NCBI RefSeq assembly: GCF_000243415.2
Contig: NZ_KI912270.1
Location: 1,612,001-1,676,000, forward strand
Length of the DNA stretch: 64,000 nucleotides
Source of the DNA: Mycolicibacterium tusciae JS617
GTDB lineage: Bacteria > Actinomycetota > Actinomycetes > Mycobacteriales > Mycobacteriaceae
Direction: 5' to 3'
Shown here: positions 35,786-45,557 of the stretch, piece after piece
How positions within the stretch are numbered: position 1 is the stretch's first letter
Layout of the letters: each line of letters opens with the position of its first letter
Position numbers and translations under genes: made by a program
Notes under the pieces: generated by a model
What the model saw: only the letters and a program-made list of their open reading frames with translations
Databases searched by the model: none
What the model was told of the DNA's origin: nothing

Positions 35786-37201
35786 TTAGAACGTGGCGAA
35801 CTCACCAAGCGTGGCTGCCAATGAAATCGGGACGTGTGCCTTGATTCTCGTGCCCTCGGCGGTGTGCTCGGTGGCATCCACTCGTCCGTCGGCATGCACC
35901 TTGTTGACCAGATCGCCGCGGTCATACGGAATCGTCACATCCACGACGGTGTCAGTCGGAGCGATCAGTTCGGCCATCCGCTGCTGCAGCTGTGTCAGAC
36001 CGTCGCCCGTGTGCGCGGAGACGAACACCGCATCCGGGAGGGCCCGTCGCAGCTGCGCGAGCGCGAGGTCGTTCGCGGCATCGATCTTGTTGACCACCAA
36101 CAGCTCTGGAACAGGCTTGCTGTCGCGCTCTTCAATGACCTCGTTGACCACCTGCCGCACCGCGTTGACCTGGTCCAGCGGCTTGAGGTCGGAGCCATCT
36201 ACAACGTGTACCAGCAGATCGGCGTCGACGACCTCCTCGAGCGTGGAACGAAATGCCTCCACCAACTGAGTCGGGAGGTGCCGCACGAACCCGACGGTGT
36301 CCGTCAGGACGAAAGGCCTGCCGTCGGCGAATTCCCCACGGCGCGTTGTCGGTTCGAGGGTCGCGAACAACGCGTTCTCCACCAGCACACCGGCGCCCGT
36401 CAGCGCATTGAGCAAACTGGACTTACCCGCATTCGTGTAGCCGACGATCGCGATCGATGCCACCTCACTCGCCAGCCGACGGCTGCGCTGGGTGTCGCGG
36501 ATCTTCTTCATGTCCTTTATCTCGCGGCGCAACTTGGACATTCGCTCGCGAATGCGCCGACGATCGGTCTCGATCTTGGTCTCGCCGGGTCCGCGGGTAC
36601 CCACGCCGCCACCGGCTCCGCCGGCCCGACCACCGGCCTGCCGTGACATCGATTCGCCCCAGCCGCGCAGTCTCGGCAGCATGTACTCCATCTGCGCATA
36701 CGCCACCTGCGCCTTACCTTCGCGGCTGGTGGCGTGCTGCGCGAAAATGTCGAGTATCAACGCCGTGCGGTCGATGACCTTGACCTTGACGGCCTTCTCC
36801 AGCGCATTGAGTTGCGCGGGGCTCAGCTCACCGTCGCAGATCACGGTGTCGGCACCGGTGGCCAGCACCACTTCACGCAACTCCTGCGCCTTACCCGAGC
36901 CGATGTAGGTCGATGGATCGGGCTTGTCGCGGCGCTGGACGAGGCCTTCGAGCACCTCCGAACCCGCGGTCTCGGCGAGCGCGGCGAGTTCGGCCATGCT
37001 TGCATCGACGTCCGCGGCGCTGCCCTCGGTCCAGACACCCACCAGCACGACGCGTTCCAGCCGCAGTTGGCGGTATTCGACCTCGGAGATGTCGGACAGT
37101 TCGGTCGACAAACCCGCCACGCGGCGCAAAGCGGCGCGGTCTTCGAGGGCGAGTTCACCCGCGCTGGGTATCTCGTTGTTTGGGAATTTGGGATACGTCA
37201 T
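35786..37201 (-). CDS. hflX: ribosome-associated GTPase HflX
   Basis: A 471-residue GTPase that splits or rescues stalled ribosomes; in M. smegmatis HflX affects hypoxic growth and macrolide tolerance. The N-terminal HflX domain contains DPSTYIGSGKAQELREVVL. A glycine-rich linker (RAGGAGGGVGTRGPGETKIE) leads to the G domain with G1 VGYTNAGKSSLLNALTG, G2/G3 EPTTRR ... DTVGFVRHLP, and G4 VVNKID. The C-terminal domain begins about 395. I chose ATG 37201 (MTYPKFPNNEIP); an in-frame ATG at 37243 would add 14 residues. Neither has a strong ribosome binding site. It follows dapF by 45 bp. Confidence 0.93.
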   Translation of the reverse strand: MTYPKFPNNEIPSAGELALEDRAALRRVAGLSTELSDISEVEYRQLRLERVVLVGVWTEGSAADVDASMAELAALAETAGSEVLEGLVQRRDKPDPSTYIGSGKAQELREVVLATGADTVICDGELSPAQLNALEKAVKVKVIDRTALILDIFAQHATSREGKAQVAYAQMEYMLPRLRGWGESMSRQAGGRAGGAGGGVGTRGPGETKIETDRRRIRERMSKLRREIKDMKKIRDTQRSRRLASEVASIAIVGYTNAGKSSLLNALTGAGVLVENALFATLEPTTRRGEFADGRPFVLTDTVGFVRHLPTQLVEAFRSTLEEVVDADLLVHVVDGSDLKPLDQVNAVRQVVNEVIEERDSKPVPELLVVNKIDAANDLALAQLRRALPDAVFVSAHTGDGLTQLQQRMAELIAPTDTVVDVTIPYDRGDLVNKVHADGRVDATEHTAEGTRIKAHVPISLAATLGEFATF

Positions 37202-37246
37202 AAGTGAATACAGACTGGCACGGTCAATGCGGCCGATGCACATGAT

Positions 37247-38119
37247 TTAACGCTGGGCAGCACGCCACCATTCCTCGGATAGTTCGCCGTTGGCCACCAG
37301 GATCGACGGACCACGAAGATAGCTGCTTGCGTCGGTGATCGTGACGTCGACGTCCCCGCCGGGGATGTGCACGTGCAGTGTGCCGGTGGTCGCGCCGCCG
37401 TACGCCAGCGCTGCGACCGCCGCGGCGACAGTTCCGGTGCCGCAGGACCGCGTCTCGCCGACACCACGTTCGTGTACCCGCATGGAGACCGCCCCGTCGG
37501 CGGGCGCCGTCAGCACCTCGATGTTGACCCCATCCGGGAACTGGACGGGGTCGAACGACACTGGCGCGGCGACGTCGAGCGCGGCCAGGTCACCGAGCGT
37601 CATGACGGGATCGACACAGGCCAGATGAGGGTTGCCCACGTCGATTGCCAGGCCTGCGAACGGCCTGCCACCCACGATCGCCTCACCGACGCCCAACTGG
37701 TTGGTCTTGCCCATTTCGACGGTGACGTCGGCGCTGGTGGCGTCCCAGTCGTGCAGCACGACGGGCCGCGGGCCGGCCAACGATCCGACGACGAATTCGT
37801 CGCGGCTCTCCAAACCCGAGGCACGGAGGTAGTGCGCGAACACCCGGACCCCGTTGCCGCACATCTGCGCGATCGACCCGTCGGCGTTGCGATAGTCCAT
37901 GTACCAGTCGCTCGAGTCCACCCCCTCCGGGAGCCGCTCGAACACGCCCACCGCCTGTGCGGCCTGCGCCGTCGTCACCCGCAGCACACCGTCGGCGCCC
38001 AGACCCCTTCGGCGGTCGCAGAGCGCGGCCACCGCGGCAGGTGTCAGCGTCAGCCTGCCCTCCGGGTCGGGCAGCAGCACAAAGTCGTTCTGTGTGCCGT
38101 GCCCCTTGGCGAACTTCAC
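37247..38119 (-). CDS. dapF: diaminopimelate epimerase
   Basis: A 290-residue PLP-independent epimerase that converts LL- to meso-diaminopimelate for peptidoglycan and lysine. [16 protein letters not shown] is the usual N-terminus. The two catalytic cysteines are in [14 protein letters not shown] and [20 protein letters not shown] 38119 was chosen as start since it gives the standard family beginning. It follows miaA by 4 bp, so miaA, dapF and hflX form one transcription unit. Confidence 0.95.
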   Translation of the reverse strand: MKFAKGHGTQNDFVLLPDPEGRLTLTPAAVAALCDRRRGLGADGVLRVTTAQAAQAVGVFERLPEGVDSSDWYMDYRNADGSIAQMCGNGVRVFAHYLRASGLESRDEFVVGSLAGPRPVVLHDWDATSADVTVEMGKTNQLGVGEAIVGGRPFAGLAIDVGNPHLACVDPVMTLGDLAALDVAAPVSFDPVQFPDGVNIEVLTAPADGAVSMRVHERGVGETRSCGTGTVAAAVAALAYGGATTGTLHVHIPGGDVDVTITDASSYLRGPSILVANGELSEEWWRAAQR

Positions 38120-38123
38120 CAGC

Positions 38124-39032
38124 TCAGGATACGTCGCGCCAGATGCGCAACGTTTCCGAGACAATGCCGTCCGCCGCCCCGTCGAGCCAGCTGATGCGGT
38201 GGTCGCGCCGAAACCACGACCGTTGCCGTCGCACATAGCGGCGGGTTCCGAAAAACGTCGGTTCGCGCGCCGCCGTCCCGTCGCCGCCCCCATCGAGATC
38301 GGCGAGCACCTGCGCATATCCCAGCGCCCGGGCGGCTGTCACACCGTCACGCAGGCCACGGTCGGCAAGTGAGCGGACCTCGTCCACCAATCCGTCGAGG
38401 AACATCTTATCGGTGCGCTGGGTCAGGCGTTCGTCGAGAACTGTTGTTTCCCAATCTAATCCGATGATAGCGGTGTCCCATCGCGGCGCACCGATCGCAG
38501 GAAAGGAGGCCGCGAACGGCTGGCCGGTCAGTTCGACCACCTCCAGTGCGCGGACGATGCGACGTCCGTCGCTGGGCAAGATCGATGCGGCCGCGTCGGC
38601 ATCTACCGCGGCCAGCTCACGGTGCAGGGCGCCGACGCCGACCTCGGCGAGTCGGTGCTCGTATCTGGCGCGTACACCGGGGTCGGTCCCGGGGAAGGTC
38701 CATTCGTCGAGCAGCGCCTGGACGTACATCATCGAGCCGCCGACCAGGATCGGGACCGCGCCGCGACCGGCGATCGCCTCGATGTCGGCGGCAGCGGCCT
38801 GCTGGTAGCGGGCCACGCTGGCAGTCTCGGTCACCTCGAGCACGTCGAGCTGATGGTGCGGGATGGCGTGGCGCTCGGCGACCGCGAGCTTTGCGGTTCC
38901 GATGTCCATGCCGCGGTAGAGCTGCATTGCGTCGGCATTCACGATCTCGCCGCCGATCCGCTCTGCCACCGCGAGCGCCAGCGCCGATTTTCCGGTGCCG
39001 GTCGGGCCTACGATCGCGATCGGTCGCGTCAC
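38124..39032 (-). CDS. miaA: tRNA dimethylallyltransferase MiaA
   Basis: A 302-residue enzyme that adds the dimethylallyl group to A37 of tRNAs reading UNN codons. The P-loop [19 protein letters not shown] is at about 6-24, and [16 protein letters not shown] and [11 protein letters not shown] follow. [14 protein letters not shown] and [14 protein letters not shown] are standard. [20 protein letters not shown] binds tRNA. Its partner MiaB, which methylthiolates the product, is encoded 6.5 kb away in this window. Start GTG 39032 overlaps the previous stop (GTGA). Confidence 0.95.
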   Translation of the reverse strand: MTRPIAIVGPTGTGKSALALAVAERIGGEIVNADAMQLYRGMDIGTAKLAVAERHAIPHHQLDVLEVTETASVARYQQAAAADIEAIAGRGAVPILVGGSMMYVQALLDEWTFPGTDPGVRARYEHRLAEVGVGALHRELAAVDADAAASILPSDGRRIVRALEVVELTGQPFAASFPAIGAPRWDTAIIGLDWETTVLDERLTQRTDKMFLDGLVDEVRSLADRGLRDGVTAARALGYAQVLADLDGGGDGTAAREPTFFGTRRYVRRQRSWFRRDHRISWLDGAADGIVSETLRIWRDVS

Positions 39033-39775
39033 TCGGTTGATTCCCCGGTCGTCCCCTGCGCTGCGCGCGTGGGCCCGTCGCTCCTGCCCGCCGGGACCCA
39101 GACGCCGACGAAGTACCCGACGCCGTAGGGCGCCCCGCGGTAGAGCTCCTCGGCCGACCGAGGTCCTGGATCGGCAAGTCCGGCCAACACCTGATAGGCC
39201 ACCCGGCCGACGATCGTGTCCGGCAGCCGCGTGAGTGCCGCCGCATCTCCTGCGGCCAGCGCGTCGTCGAGCGCACTCTGCACCGGAATCGAGTCCGGGT
39301 CATAGCCGCCGGGCGCGGGCGGGGTCAGCGTGTTCGCGCCGTCGGCGACGACGAGCACACCCACCGGATCGGCGGCTTCGTCGATTTCGGCGCGGAGCCG
39401 CCTGCCACGGTCCAGTGCCGCCTCGACGCCGTGATCGTCGGCGTAGACCCGCACTTCCGCGTTTGCGTCCGGTTTGACCTGGCCGCGCACCCATCCCGTC
39501 ACCAACGCACACAGTGGTAGCTCCGTCGGCGGGTCGGCCGAGCCTGGCGACAACGTGATCGGCACGTCGGCGCCGTAGCCGGCGAAAGTGCCGGTCTGGT
39601 CAGATCCCACTACGGAGTCGGTGCGCCCGACCCCGACGGCGATCCATCGAGCGGGCAGTGCCGCCGCGGCTCCGAAGACCGCGTCCCTCAGATCGGTGAG
39701 CTCTGGCGCCGCGCCAGACGCCAGCTCAGCGACCATGACGGGCGCCGATGGGACGATCGAGATGGCGCTCAGCAC
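39029..39775 (-). CDS. class III extradiol dioxygenase-like protein (Rv2728c-like)
   Basis: A 248-residue protein. [18 protein letters not shown] and [11 protein letters not shown] fit the LigB/class III extradiol fold. [20 protein letters not shown] corresponds to the region that in active LigB enzymes holds GDxSH-type residues. Here it reads ADGANT without the usual histidine, so metal binding and dioxygenase activity are doubtful. A pseudo-enzyme or a different chemistry is possible. Start GTG 39775; it overlaps miaA by 4 bp and probably belongs to the same operon. Confidence 0.65.
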   Translation of the reverse strand: MLSAISIVPSAPVMVAELASGAAPELTDLRDAVFGAAAALPARWIAVGVGRTDSVVGSDQTGTFAGYGADVPITLSPGSADPPTELPLCALVTGWVRGQVKPDANAEVRVYADDHGVEAALDRGRRLRAEIDEAADPVGVLVVADGANTLTPPAPGGYDPDSIPVQSALDDALAAGDAAALTRLPDTIVGRVAYQVLAGLADPGPRSAEELYRGAPYGVGYFVGVWVPAGRSDGPTRAAQGTTGESTE

Positions 39776-39784
39776 GTGACCACG

Positions 39785-40669
39785 CTAATGCCGCGTCGCA
39801 CGCGCAGCCGTGTCGGGCGCATCGGCCGCTTCGCCGCGGGCGAGCGCGCCGGTCGCGACGACCATCACCGCGAAGGCGACGACCAGGGTCAGCCAGCCCG
39901 CGTCGCCCGGCCGCAGCGACTCCCCCAAAATCACCACACCCAGCACCGAGGCCACCACCGGTTCGGTGACGGTCATCGTCGGCAATGACGCGGTCAGCGA
40001 GCCGGCCCGGAACGAGAACTGCTGCCACGCGGTGCCGGCGACGGCGACCAGGGCCCACGCGTACAGCTCCGGTGTGCCCAAAAGCGCGAGCACCCCGTCG
40101 TCGAGGCGATCCACCACGCCCTTCGTCAGCACGGCGAACACCCCCCAGAGCGCCCCGGACACCACCGCCAGCAGCACGGCACTGATCGGACCCTTGAGCA
40201 CGCTTCCGCCGATGACACACAGCACCAGCAGGGGTCCGAGCACAGCGACCACCGCACCCCACGTCTCGAACGAGGCCCGGGAGTGACCTGCGGTCGGGTT
40301 GCCGACGGTGACGATGACCGCCACCGACGCTGCGAGCAGGGCCGCCCACGTCCACTCCCAGCGCGTCACGTGCCGGTGTGACAACCGGGCGTTGATCGGC
40401 AGCGCGAACAGCAGCGAGGTCACCAGCACCGCCTGCACCAGCAACACCGATCCGAAGCCCAATGCGGCGGCCTGCAACCCGAATCCACAGGCCGCCACCA
40501 GGCTGCCGAACCACCACCGGCGGTCGCGCAGAAGCCTCAGGAACAGAGCGGCGTGGCTGACCTGTTCGTCGGTGACCTCATGCGCCTGACGTTGGTGCAT
40601 GACGTCACCGATCGCGATGAACAGCGCTGCGCCGAGCGCAAGGACGACAGCGATATCCGCCTTATCCAT
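39785..40669 (-). CDS. DMT-superfamily membrane transporter (Rv2729c-like)
   Basis: A 294-residue protein with nine to ten hydrophobic helices arranged as two EamA-like halves. VVLALGAALFIAIGDVMHQ is helix 1 and ISAVLLAVVSGALWGVFAVL starts the second half. SLTASLPTMTVTEPVVASVL carries the family's conserved proline-glutamate near helix 9. The ATG 40669 follows AAGGGACC; an adjacent TTG is less likely. It lies 9 bp before the dioxygenase-like gene. Substrate unknown. Confidence 0.78.
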   Translation of the reverse strand: MDKADIAVVLALGAALFIAIGDVMHQRQAHEVTDEQVSHAALFLRLLRDRRWWFGSLVAACGFGLQAAALGFGSVLLVQAVLVTSLLFALPINARLSHRHVTRWEWTWAALLAASVAVIVTVGNPTAGHSRASFETWGAVVAVLGPLLVLCVIGGSVLKGPISAVLLAVVSGALWGVFAVLTKGVVDRLDDGVLALLGTPELYAWALVAVAGTAWQQFSFRAGSLTASLPTMTVTEPVVASVLGVVILGESLRPGDAGWLTLVVAFAVMVVATGALARGEAADAPDTAARATRH

Positions 40670-40842
40670 CAAGGTCCCTTCTGTCGTCGTCGATCAGAGC
40701 GTAGGCAGCCGCACAGAGGCGCATCGTGCAAGCAGTGTCCACGCGACGGGACGACCTGCTTGAATAGCGTGCGAAAGTGACAGCTAGCAGGCGCCGCGTC
40801 GCGCGGCAGTTGCGCGGATCACCGCGTGGAGGGTACGAGAAA

Positions 40843-42225
40843 ATGGATATGACGATCAGCGAGCCAGGAGGACAGCCCTCCGCGCCCAGGCCCACGTCCG
40901 GGTCTCTCCCGCCCAAACCCGCGTCCGGGTCTCTCCCGCCCAAACCCACCCCGAGGCCAGGGCCGCCGCGTCCCGCCCCTCGGCCCGGAAAACCGGCGGC
41001 GACGATTGCGGCACCCCCCTCGAGCGATCCGCACCGCTTCGGCAGGATCGACCCCGACGGCACGGTGTGGCTGATCACCGGTTCCGGTGAACGCATCATC
41101 GGGTCGTGGCAGGCGGGTGACACCGAGGCCGCGTTCGCGCACTTCGGCCGTCGCTTCGAAGATCTGCACACCGAGGTCGCTCTCATGGAGAGCCGGCTCG
41201 AGTCCGGGACCGGCGATGCCCGCAAGATCAAGGCGGCGGCGGCCGCACTCGCCGAAACGCTGGCCGACGCCCATGTGCTCGGCGACGTCGACGCCGTCGC
41301 CGCGCGGCTGGCCACCATCGTCGAACACGCCGACGAAACAGCGCAGGCCGAGAAGGCGAAGCGCGAAGAACACCGAGCCGCCCAGGCGGCGCGCAAGGAA
41401 GCGCTGGCCGCCGAAGCCGAGGAGCTGGCCGCCAACTCCACCCAGTGGAAGGTCGCGGGTGATCGGTTGCGCGAGATCCTCGACGAGTGGCGCACAATCA
41501 CCGGGCTGGACCGCAAGTCCGACGACGCGCTGTGGAAGCGGTACTCCGCGGCCCGCGAAGCGTTCAACCGTAGGCGCGGTTCACATTTCGCCGACCTCGA
41601 CCGCGAGCGTGCCGGCGTCCGACAGGCCAAGGAAGCGCTCTGTGAGCGGGCCGAGGCATTGGCGGACTCCACGGACTGGGGACCGACGGCTGCCGCGTTC
41701 CGCGACCTGCTGAACGAGTGGAAAGCCGCGGGCCGGGCCGCAAAAGACGTCGACGATGCCCTGTGGCAGCGGCTCAAAGCGGCCCAGGACACGTTCTTCT
41801 CGGCACGGAACGCCGCGACCGCAGAACGCGATACCGAGTTTCGCGGCAACGCCGAGGCAAAGGAGAAACTGCTCGCCGAAGCGGAGCGCCTCGATACCAG
41901 CGATCTCGACGCGGCCAGGGCTGCCATGCGGACGATCGGCGAGAAGTGGGACGCGATCGGCAAGGTGCCGCGCGAGCGGGGCGCCGACCTGGAACGTCGG
42001 CTGCGCGCCGTGGAAAAGAAGGTTCGCGACACCCCGACCCGCGGTGTCGACCCCGAGGCGAAGGCCCGCGCCGATCAATTCCGTTCTCGCGCAGAGCAAT
42101 ACGAACGCCAGGCCGAGAAGGCCACGGCAGCTGGGCGGGAGAAGGACGCCGCCGAGGCACGGGCCAACGCCGAGCAATGGCGTCAGTGGGCCGACGCCGC
42201 GGCCGCGTCGCTGGGCCGGCGTTAA
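40843..42225 (+). CDS. DUF349 repeat protein (Rv2731-like)
   Basis: A 460-residue, largely helical, highly charged protein. A proline-rich N-terminus (residues 5-55) contains a tandem GSLPPKP repeat. A small conserved domain ([20 protein letters not shown]) comes next. Then come repeated DUF349 units, recognisable by W-x-x-A-G/D spacing: [40 protein letters not shown] and [19 protein letters not shown], each with an RFKAARDxFF-like end ([26 protein letters not shown]). Coiled coils fill the tail. Bacterial DUF349 proteins are poorly understood. Start ATG 40843 is 9 nt after GGAGGG; ATG 40849 is also possible. Confidence 0.8.
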   Translation: MDMTISEPGGQPSAPRPTSGSLPPKPASGSLPPKPTPRPGPPRPAPRPGKPAATIAAPPSSDPHRFGRIDPDGTVWLITGSGERIIGSWQAGDTEAAFAHFGRRFEDLHTEVALMESRLESGTGDARKIKAAAAALAETLADAHVLGDVDAVAARLATIVEHADETAQAEKAKREEHRAAQAARKEALAAEAEELAANSTQWKVAGDRLREILDEWRTITGLDRKSDDALWKRYSAAREAFNRRRGSHFADLDRERAGVRQAKEALCERAEALADSTDWGPTAAAFRDLLNEWKAAGRAAKDVDDALWQRLKAAQDTFFSARNAATAERDTEFRGNAEAKEKLLAEAERLDTSDLDAARAAMRTIGEKWDAIGKVPRERGADLERRLRAVEKKVRDTPTRGVDPEAKARADQFRSRAEQYERQAEKATAAGREKDAAEARANAEQWRQWADAAAASLGRR

Positions 42226-42995
42226 CGCGCCCGCGCCTGCACCGCAACCCGTTGAGGCACCACCCGGTGATACAGAATCGGTTGTGCCGCAATACCGTTG
42301 GACTCGAAGGTGGCCAGAACGAAACGCCGGAACGACGGCCGCAGGAGCAGATGCGGTAGGAACGTGCGAAAGTGCGGCCAGCTAGCGTGATTGATGATGC
42401 CGTAGTCGTCCGGTTCGCCGGGTAGCGGTTCGAGGACCGTTGAGTCGGCGAGCGCCGTCTTCGCGACGAACCAGCCCGCGGTGTCCTCCCATACCGTCAG
42501 CAGTCGTCCGGAATCATCGGCATAGAAGAAGTTGAAAAAGAAGACCGAGTCCCGGCCGTGATCGACGTCGGCGATGCGTCGACTGTTTCGCGCGGCGACC
42601 TCGTAGATGCGCGTGGCGTCAATCGTGAGCCGCGCCTTCATATCCCGATATGCGGCGCTTTCCCGAAGTGCCAACGCACCTGCCGGATCGACGGTTTCGA
42701 TGAGGACGACGATGTCGAATTGTGCGGGCGCAACCGAGCGCTTGCGAAGCAACTCACGCCCCATGCCCGGCGGCACCAGTTGGGCGTCAAAGAGATTCGC
42801 CTGCGTCACGCCCGGCACGCGGATGACATCGGCGAGATGTTCAGACAGCGCTGTGAGCAGTTCTTTCTTGCGGCGACTGTTCGGCAGAAACGGCAGCCTG
42901 AGATCCACCGTCGCCGCCAACATCAGGTAACCGTGGCCGTTGGGCGGCATCAACCGGGCCGGCATGGACTCGGAGCGGGGCTTGGGGACAGGCAT
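42222..42995 (-). CDS. uncharacterised conserved protein divergent from a TetR regulator
   Basis: A 257-residue soluble protein I cannot place with certainty. It contains [58 protein letters not shown] and [20 protein letters not shown]. No nucleotide-binding loop or cysteine motif is present, and the pattern of beta strands suggests a ferredoxin-like alpha/beta fold with a C-terminal basic region. Start ATG 42995 follows GGAAGGAC. The operator pair next to the divergent tetR gene suggests that it is the main target of that regulator. It overlaps the DUF349 gene convergently by 4 bp. Confidence 0.6.
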   Translation of the reverse strand: MPVPKPRSESMPARLMPPNGHGYLMLAATVDLRLPFLPNSRRKKELLTALSEHLADVIRVPGVTQANLFDAQLVPPGMGRELLRKRSVAPAQFDIVVLIETVDPAGALALRESAAYRDMKARLTIDATRIYEVAARNSRRIADVDHGRDSVFFFNFFYADDSGRLLTVWEDTAGWFVAKTALADSTVLEPLPGEPDDYGIINHASWPHFRTFLPHLLLRPSFRRFVLATFESNGIAAQPILYHRVVPQRVAVQARAR

Positions 42996-43015
42996 TTCAT
43001 AGTCCTTCCGAAGTT

Positions 43016-43074
43016 ATTCAACGATGATGAATTAACTCTAGGACGGATGACTCTATAATTCAACTGTGATGAAT
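43016..43074. promoter_or_regulatory. paired operator-like palindromes and tetR promoter
   Basis: Two 17-bp sites share ATTCAACnnTGATGAAT: 43016-43032 (middle bases GA) and 43058-43074 (TG). Each has ATTCA/TGAAT ends as inverted halves, and the sites are 42 bp (four helical turns) apart. TATAAT (43054-43059) overlaps the edge of the second site, which runs across the tetR start codon, so binding there would directly block transcription. Confidence 0.7.
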
Positions 43075-43707
43075 AAAGGGCCCGAACGTCGAGGTCCCGG
43101 GCGCCGCACCGGCGGCTCAGACACCAGGGCAGAGATTCTGCAAGCCGCCCGCGCACGTTTCGTCGAGGTCGGATTCCGCGCGGCGACCCTGCGCATGATT
43201 GCCGCCGACGCGGGCGTGGACCCAGCCCTGATCAACTACTTCTTCGGCTCCAAACAAGAACTGTTCGGTGAGGCGTTCGCTCTTCGTGCCAATCCGGTGG
43301 CTGTCATTGCCGAGCAGATCGCCGGCCCGGTCGCCGACCTGCCTCTTCGGTTGTTGACCGCGTTGGTGCAGACGTGGGACGTGCCCGACAACCGGGCGAC
43401 GTTGCTGGCGATCGCACACGCGGGCGGTGGCGGCGAAAGTCCCTCACTCACAAGAGGTTTTGTCGAAGCGGCACTCGATGCGCCGGTGGTGGCGAGGTTG
43501 TGCGACGAAGGCGTGCCCGCCGCCGATGCGCAACGACGCTCCGCGGTGCTGGTCACCCAATTGGTCGGTGTGATCTACGCGCGCTACGTGCTGGAGGTGG
43601 CCCCGATCGCCGAACTGTCGACGTCGGAGTTCATCCAGATGTACACGCCGGCGGTCAACGTCGCAGTGTCTGGGTTGCATCTGCCCGACCTGCGTTGCTC
43701 TGAATAG
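43066..43707 (+). CDS. TetR-family transcriptional regulator
   Basis: A 213-residue regulator. The N-terminal HTH domain (about 20-65) reads DTRAEILQAARARFVEVGFR, AATLRMIAADAGVDPALINY and FFGSKQELF, a textbook TetR_N. The C-terminal ligand domain (about 90-205) has the QTWDVPDNRATLLAIAHAGG block seen in TetR_C_17-like regulators. The start may be GTG 43066, which lies exactly where the TATAAT promoter would begin a leaderless mRNA, or ATG 43069 one codon later. It probably represses itself and the divergent gene through the paired palindromes. Confidence 0.88.
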   Translation: MMNKGPERRGPGRRTGGSDTRAEILQAARARFVEVGFRAATLRMIAADAGVDPALINYFFGSKQELFGEAFALRANPVAVIAEQIAGPVADLPLRLLTALVQTWDVPDNRATLLAIAHAGGGGESPSLTRGFVEAALDAPVVARLCDEGVPAADAQRRSAVLVTQLVGVIYARYVLEVAPIAELSTSEFIQMYTPAVNVAVSGLHLPDLRCSE

Positions 43708-43765
43708 TTACCGAACTGCAACTGTTTGCCGTTTGCGACCAATATCGACGGGCTAGACCTTCGGC

Positions 43766-44824
43766 ATGCTGGCATTGACCGCAAAACCGTCGGCGTCTGA
43801 TTCGCTCCGCATTGAGGAAGTTCCCGATCCCGTGGCGGCGGCGCACGAAATGCTCGTCAACGGCCTCGCGATCGGAGTGTGCGGTACCGACAGGGAAATC
43901 GCGGGTGGCGAATACGGGTACGCGCCGCCGGGGCGCGACCGGCTGGTCCTCGGACACGAGTCGTTGGGCCGGGTACAGAGCGCACCGGCGGACAGCGGTT
44001 TCGATGCCGGCGATCTGGTCGTCGGCGTGGTGCGCCGGCCGGATCCGGTGCCCTGCGGCGCGTGCGCGCGGGGCGAATTCGACATGTGCCGCAACGGCCG
44101 ATACACCGAACGCGGAATCAAAGAGATCGACGGCTACGGCAGCGAACAATGGTGCGTAGAAACCGACTACGCGGTTCGGGTGGATCCCGCCCTCGAGGAC
44201 GTCGGAATGCTCATGGAGCCGACGACCGTCGTCGCCAAAGCGTGGGAACAGGTACGTCGGATCGGCGAGCGCGCCTACTTCGAGCCGCAACGGGTGCTGG
44301 TGACCGGCGCGGGGCCGATCGGCCTGCTCGCCGCCCTGCTCTCGGTGCAGCAGGGATTCGAGACCCACGTCCTGGACCGCGTCACCGACGGTCCGAAGCC
44401 GGGAATCGTCGAGGCGCTGGGCGCCACTTACCACCACGATGACATTGACGCCGTGGCGGAGAAATTGCAGCCGGATGTCGTTTTGGAGGCAACCGGGGCG
44501 GGCTCGGTGGTGTTCGGAGCAATCGCCGGCACCGGGTCATACGGCATCGTGTGCCTGACGGGCGTATCGCCGGCGGGACGCCACCTTCGCGTCGACGCCG
44601 GCGCGGTCAACCGCGAACTGGTGCTGGAGAACGACGCCGTCGTCGGGTCGGTCAACGCCAACCTGCGCCACTACCGGCAGGCCGCCGACGCGTTGGCGAG
44701 AGCGGATCGCGACTGGCTCGCCAGATTGATCACCCGGCGCGTACCGCTGCAGCACGCCGAGCAGGCGTTCGCCGCGCGACGCGACGACGTCAAGGTTGTC
44801 GTGACACTCGACGACGCCCGCTGA
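43766..44824 (+). CDS. zinc-dependent glucose 1-dehydrogenase-like MDR enzyme
   Basis: A 352-residue medium-chain dehydrogenase. GVCGTDREIAGGEYGYAPP and LVLGHESLGRV supply the catalytic zinc Cys and His-Glu. PCGACARGEFDMCRNG is the structural-zinc lobe with three visible cysteines. The nucleotide site is VLVTGAGPIGLLAALLSVQQ (about 173-192). RYTERGIKEIDGYGSEQWCV and VGMLMEPTTVVAKAWEQ are typical of glucose dehydrogenase, which oxidises aldoses to lactones with NAD(P)+. The exact sugar is unknown. It stands alone, 58 bp after tetR in the same direction, and may share its control. Confidence 0.82.
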   Translation: MLALTAKPSASDSLRIEEVPDPVAAAHEMLVNGLAIGVCGTDREIAGGEYGYAPPGRDRLVLGHESLGRVQSAPADSGFDAGDLVVGVVRRPDPVPCGACARGEFDMCRNGRYTERGIKEIDGYGSEQWCVETDYAVRVDPALEDVGMLMEPTTVVAKAWEQVRRIGERAYFEPQRVLVTGAGPIGLLAALLSVQQGFETHVLDRVTDGPKPGIVEALGATYHHDDIDAVAEKLQPDVVLEATGAGSVVFGAIAGTGSYGIVCLTGVSPAGRHLRVDAGAVNRELVLENDAVVGSVNANLRHYRQAADALARADRDWLARLITRRVPLQHAEQAFAARRDDVKVVVTLDDAR

Positions 44825-44913
44825 GAATGGCGAAGAGCGACGGTGACGCCGGCACCTGGCAACTGACACCGACATCTCAGCGCCCCGTGCAGAAGTAGTC
44901 GCCCAGGACGCCC

Positions 44914-44966
44914 AGTGGCCACTTATGCAGAAGTTGTGCGAGAAGGCCTGGCCATAGGTGGCCACT
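44914..44966. repeat. long inverted repeat in the gap before the Rv2732c-like gene
   Basis: AGTGGCCACTTATG (44914-44927) and CATAGGTGGCCACT (44953-44966) are complementary in 13 of 14 positions, the other being a wobble pair in RNA. The 25-nt loop contains GGCCTGGCC. In addition GTGCAGAAGTAGTCG and ATGCAGAAGTTGTGC nearby are near-direct repeats. It lies between two convergent genes and could be a bidirectional terminator or a dispersed palindromic element. Confidence 0.6.
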
Positions 44967-44972
44967 CGGCGG

Positions 44973-45557
44973 TCAGTCTTGCGGCCCGGGATCGTCGTCG
45001 AAGCCGTCGAGTAGACCCTTGCGCTGCTGTTCGGAGACGTGGCGACGGCGCTCCTCCTCGGCCGCGAGCTGAAGCGCCGTACGTGCCCAGACCGCGCGCG
45101 CCCAGTGATACGTCACCACGATGACCGCCAGCCAGGCGACGATCAACCCGATACCGGGGCCGGGGTAATCACCGGGCGCGGTCTGCCGCGACCACACCGC
45201 CAGCAGACCGAGCAACGACGACACCGTCGACCCGGCCAGCGCGATCCACGCCAGCGCCCAACGGCGCGTCAGAAGCGCCAGCATCGAGAAGCCGACACCG
45301 AACACCAGCGCCAGCCAGGTGAACACCCGCGAGGGCAGGGAGATCCCCTCGCGGATCGCGGCCTCGCTGCCAATGAGCACGTCCAGCCCCTTGGCGCCGC
45401 CGGTGTGCGGCAGTACGAACGACAGCAGAAGTACGAACACGCCGATGGCGATGACCAATGCCCGTGGGCCGGGGTCTATTTCACGCGCTACCCGGCGTTC
45501 GGCCGCTTCGATGTCACCCTTGAAACTATCGAAGTCGCCGTTGTCTGGCCTGCTCAC
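44973..45557 (-). CDS. four-helix membrane protein (Rv2732c-like)
   Basis: A 194-residue protein. A 35-residue charged N-terminus ([20 protein letters not shown]) precedes four hydrophobic helices: [56 protein letters not shown] and [19 protein letters not shown] polar C-terminal tail of about 40 residues ends in an acidic stretch. I chose GTG 45557, which overlaps the miaB stop (GTGA); GTG 45566 is an in-frame alternative. In M. tuberculosis the orthologue also follows miaB. Function unknown. Confidence 0.75.
   Translation of the reverse strand: MSRPDNGDFDSFKGDIEAAERRVAREIDPGPRALVIAIGVFVLLLSFVLPHTGGAKGLDVLIGSEAAIREGISLPSRVFTWLALVFGVGFSMLALLTRRWALAWIALAGSTVSSLLGLLAVWSRQTAPGDYPGPGIGLIVAWLAVIVVTYHWARAVWARTALQLAAEEERRRHVSEQQRKGLLDGFDDDPGPQD

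Noticed and set aside
40897..40954. Direct repeat in the DUF349 gene as an insertion-sequence target duplication
   Set aside because: The copies are adjacent, in frame, and encode a periodic proline-rich linker, so slippage explains them.
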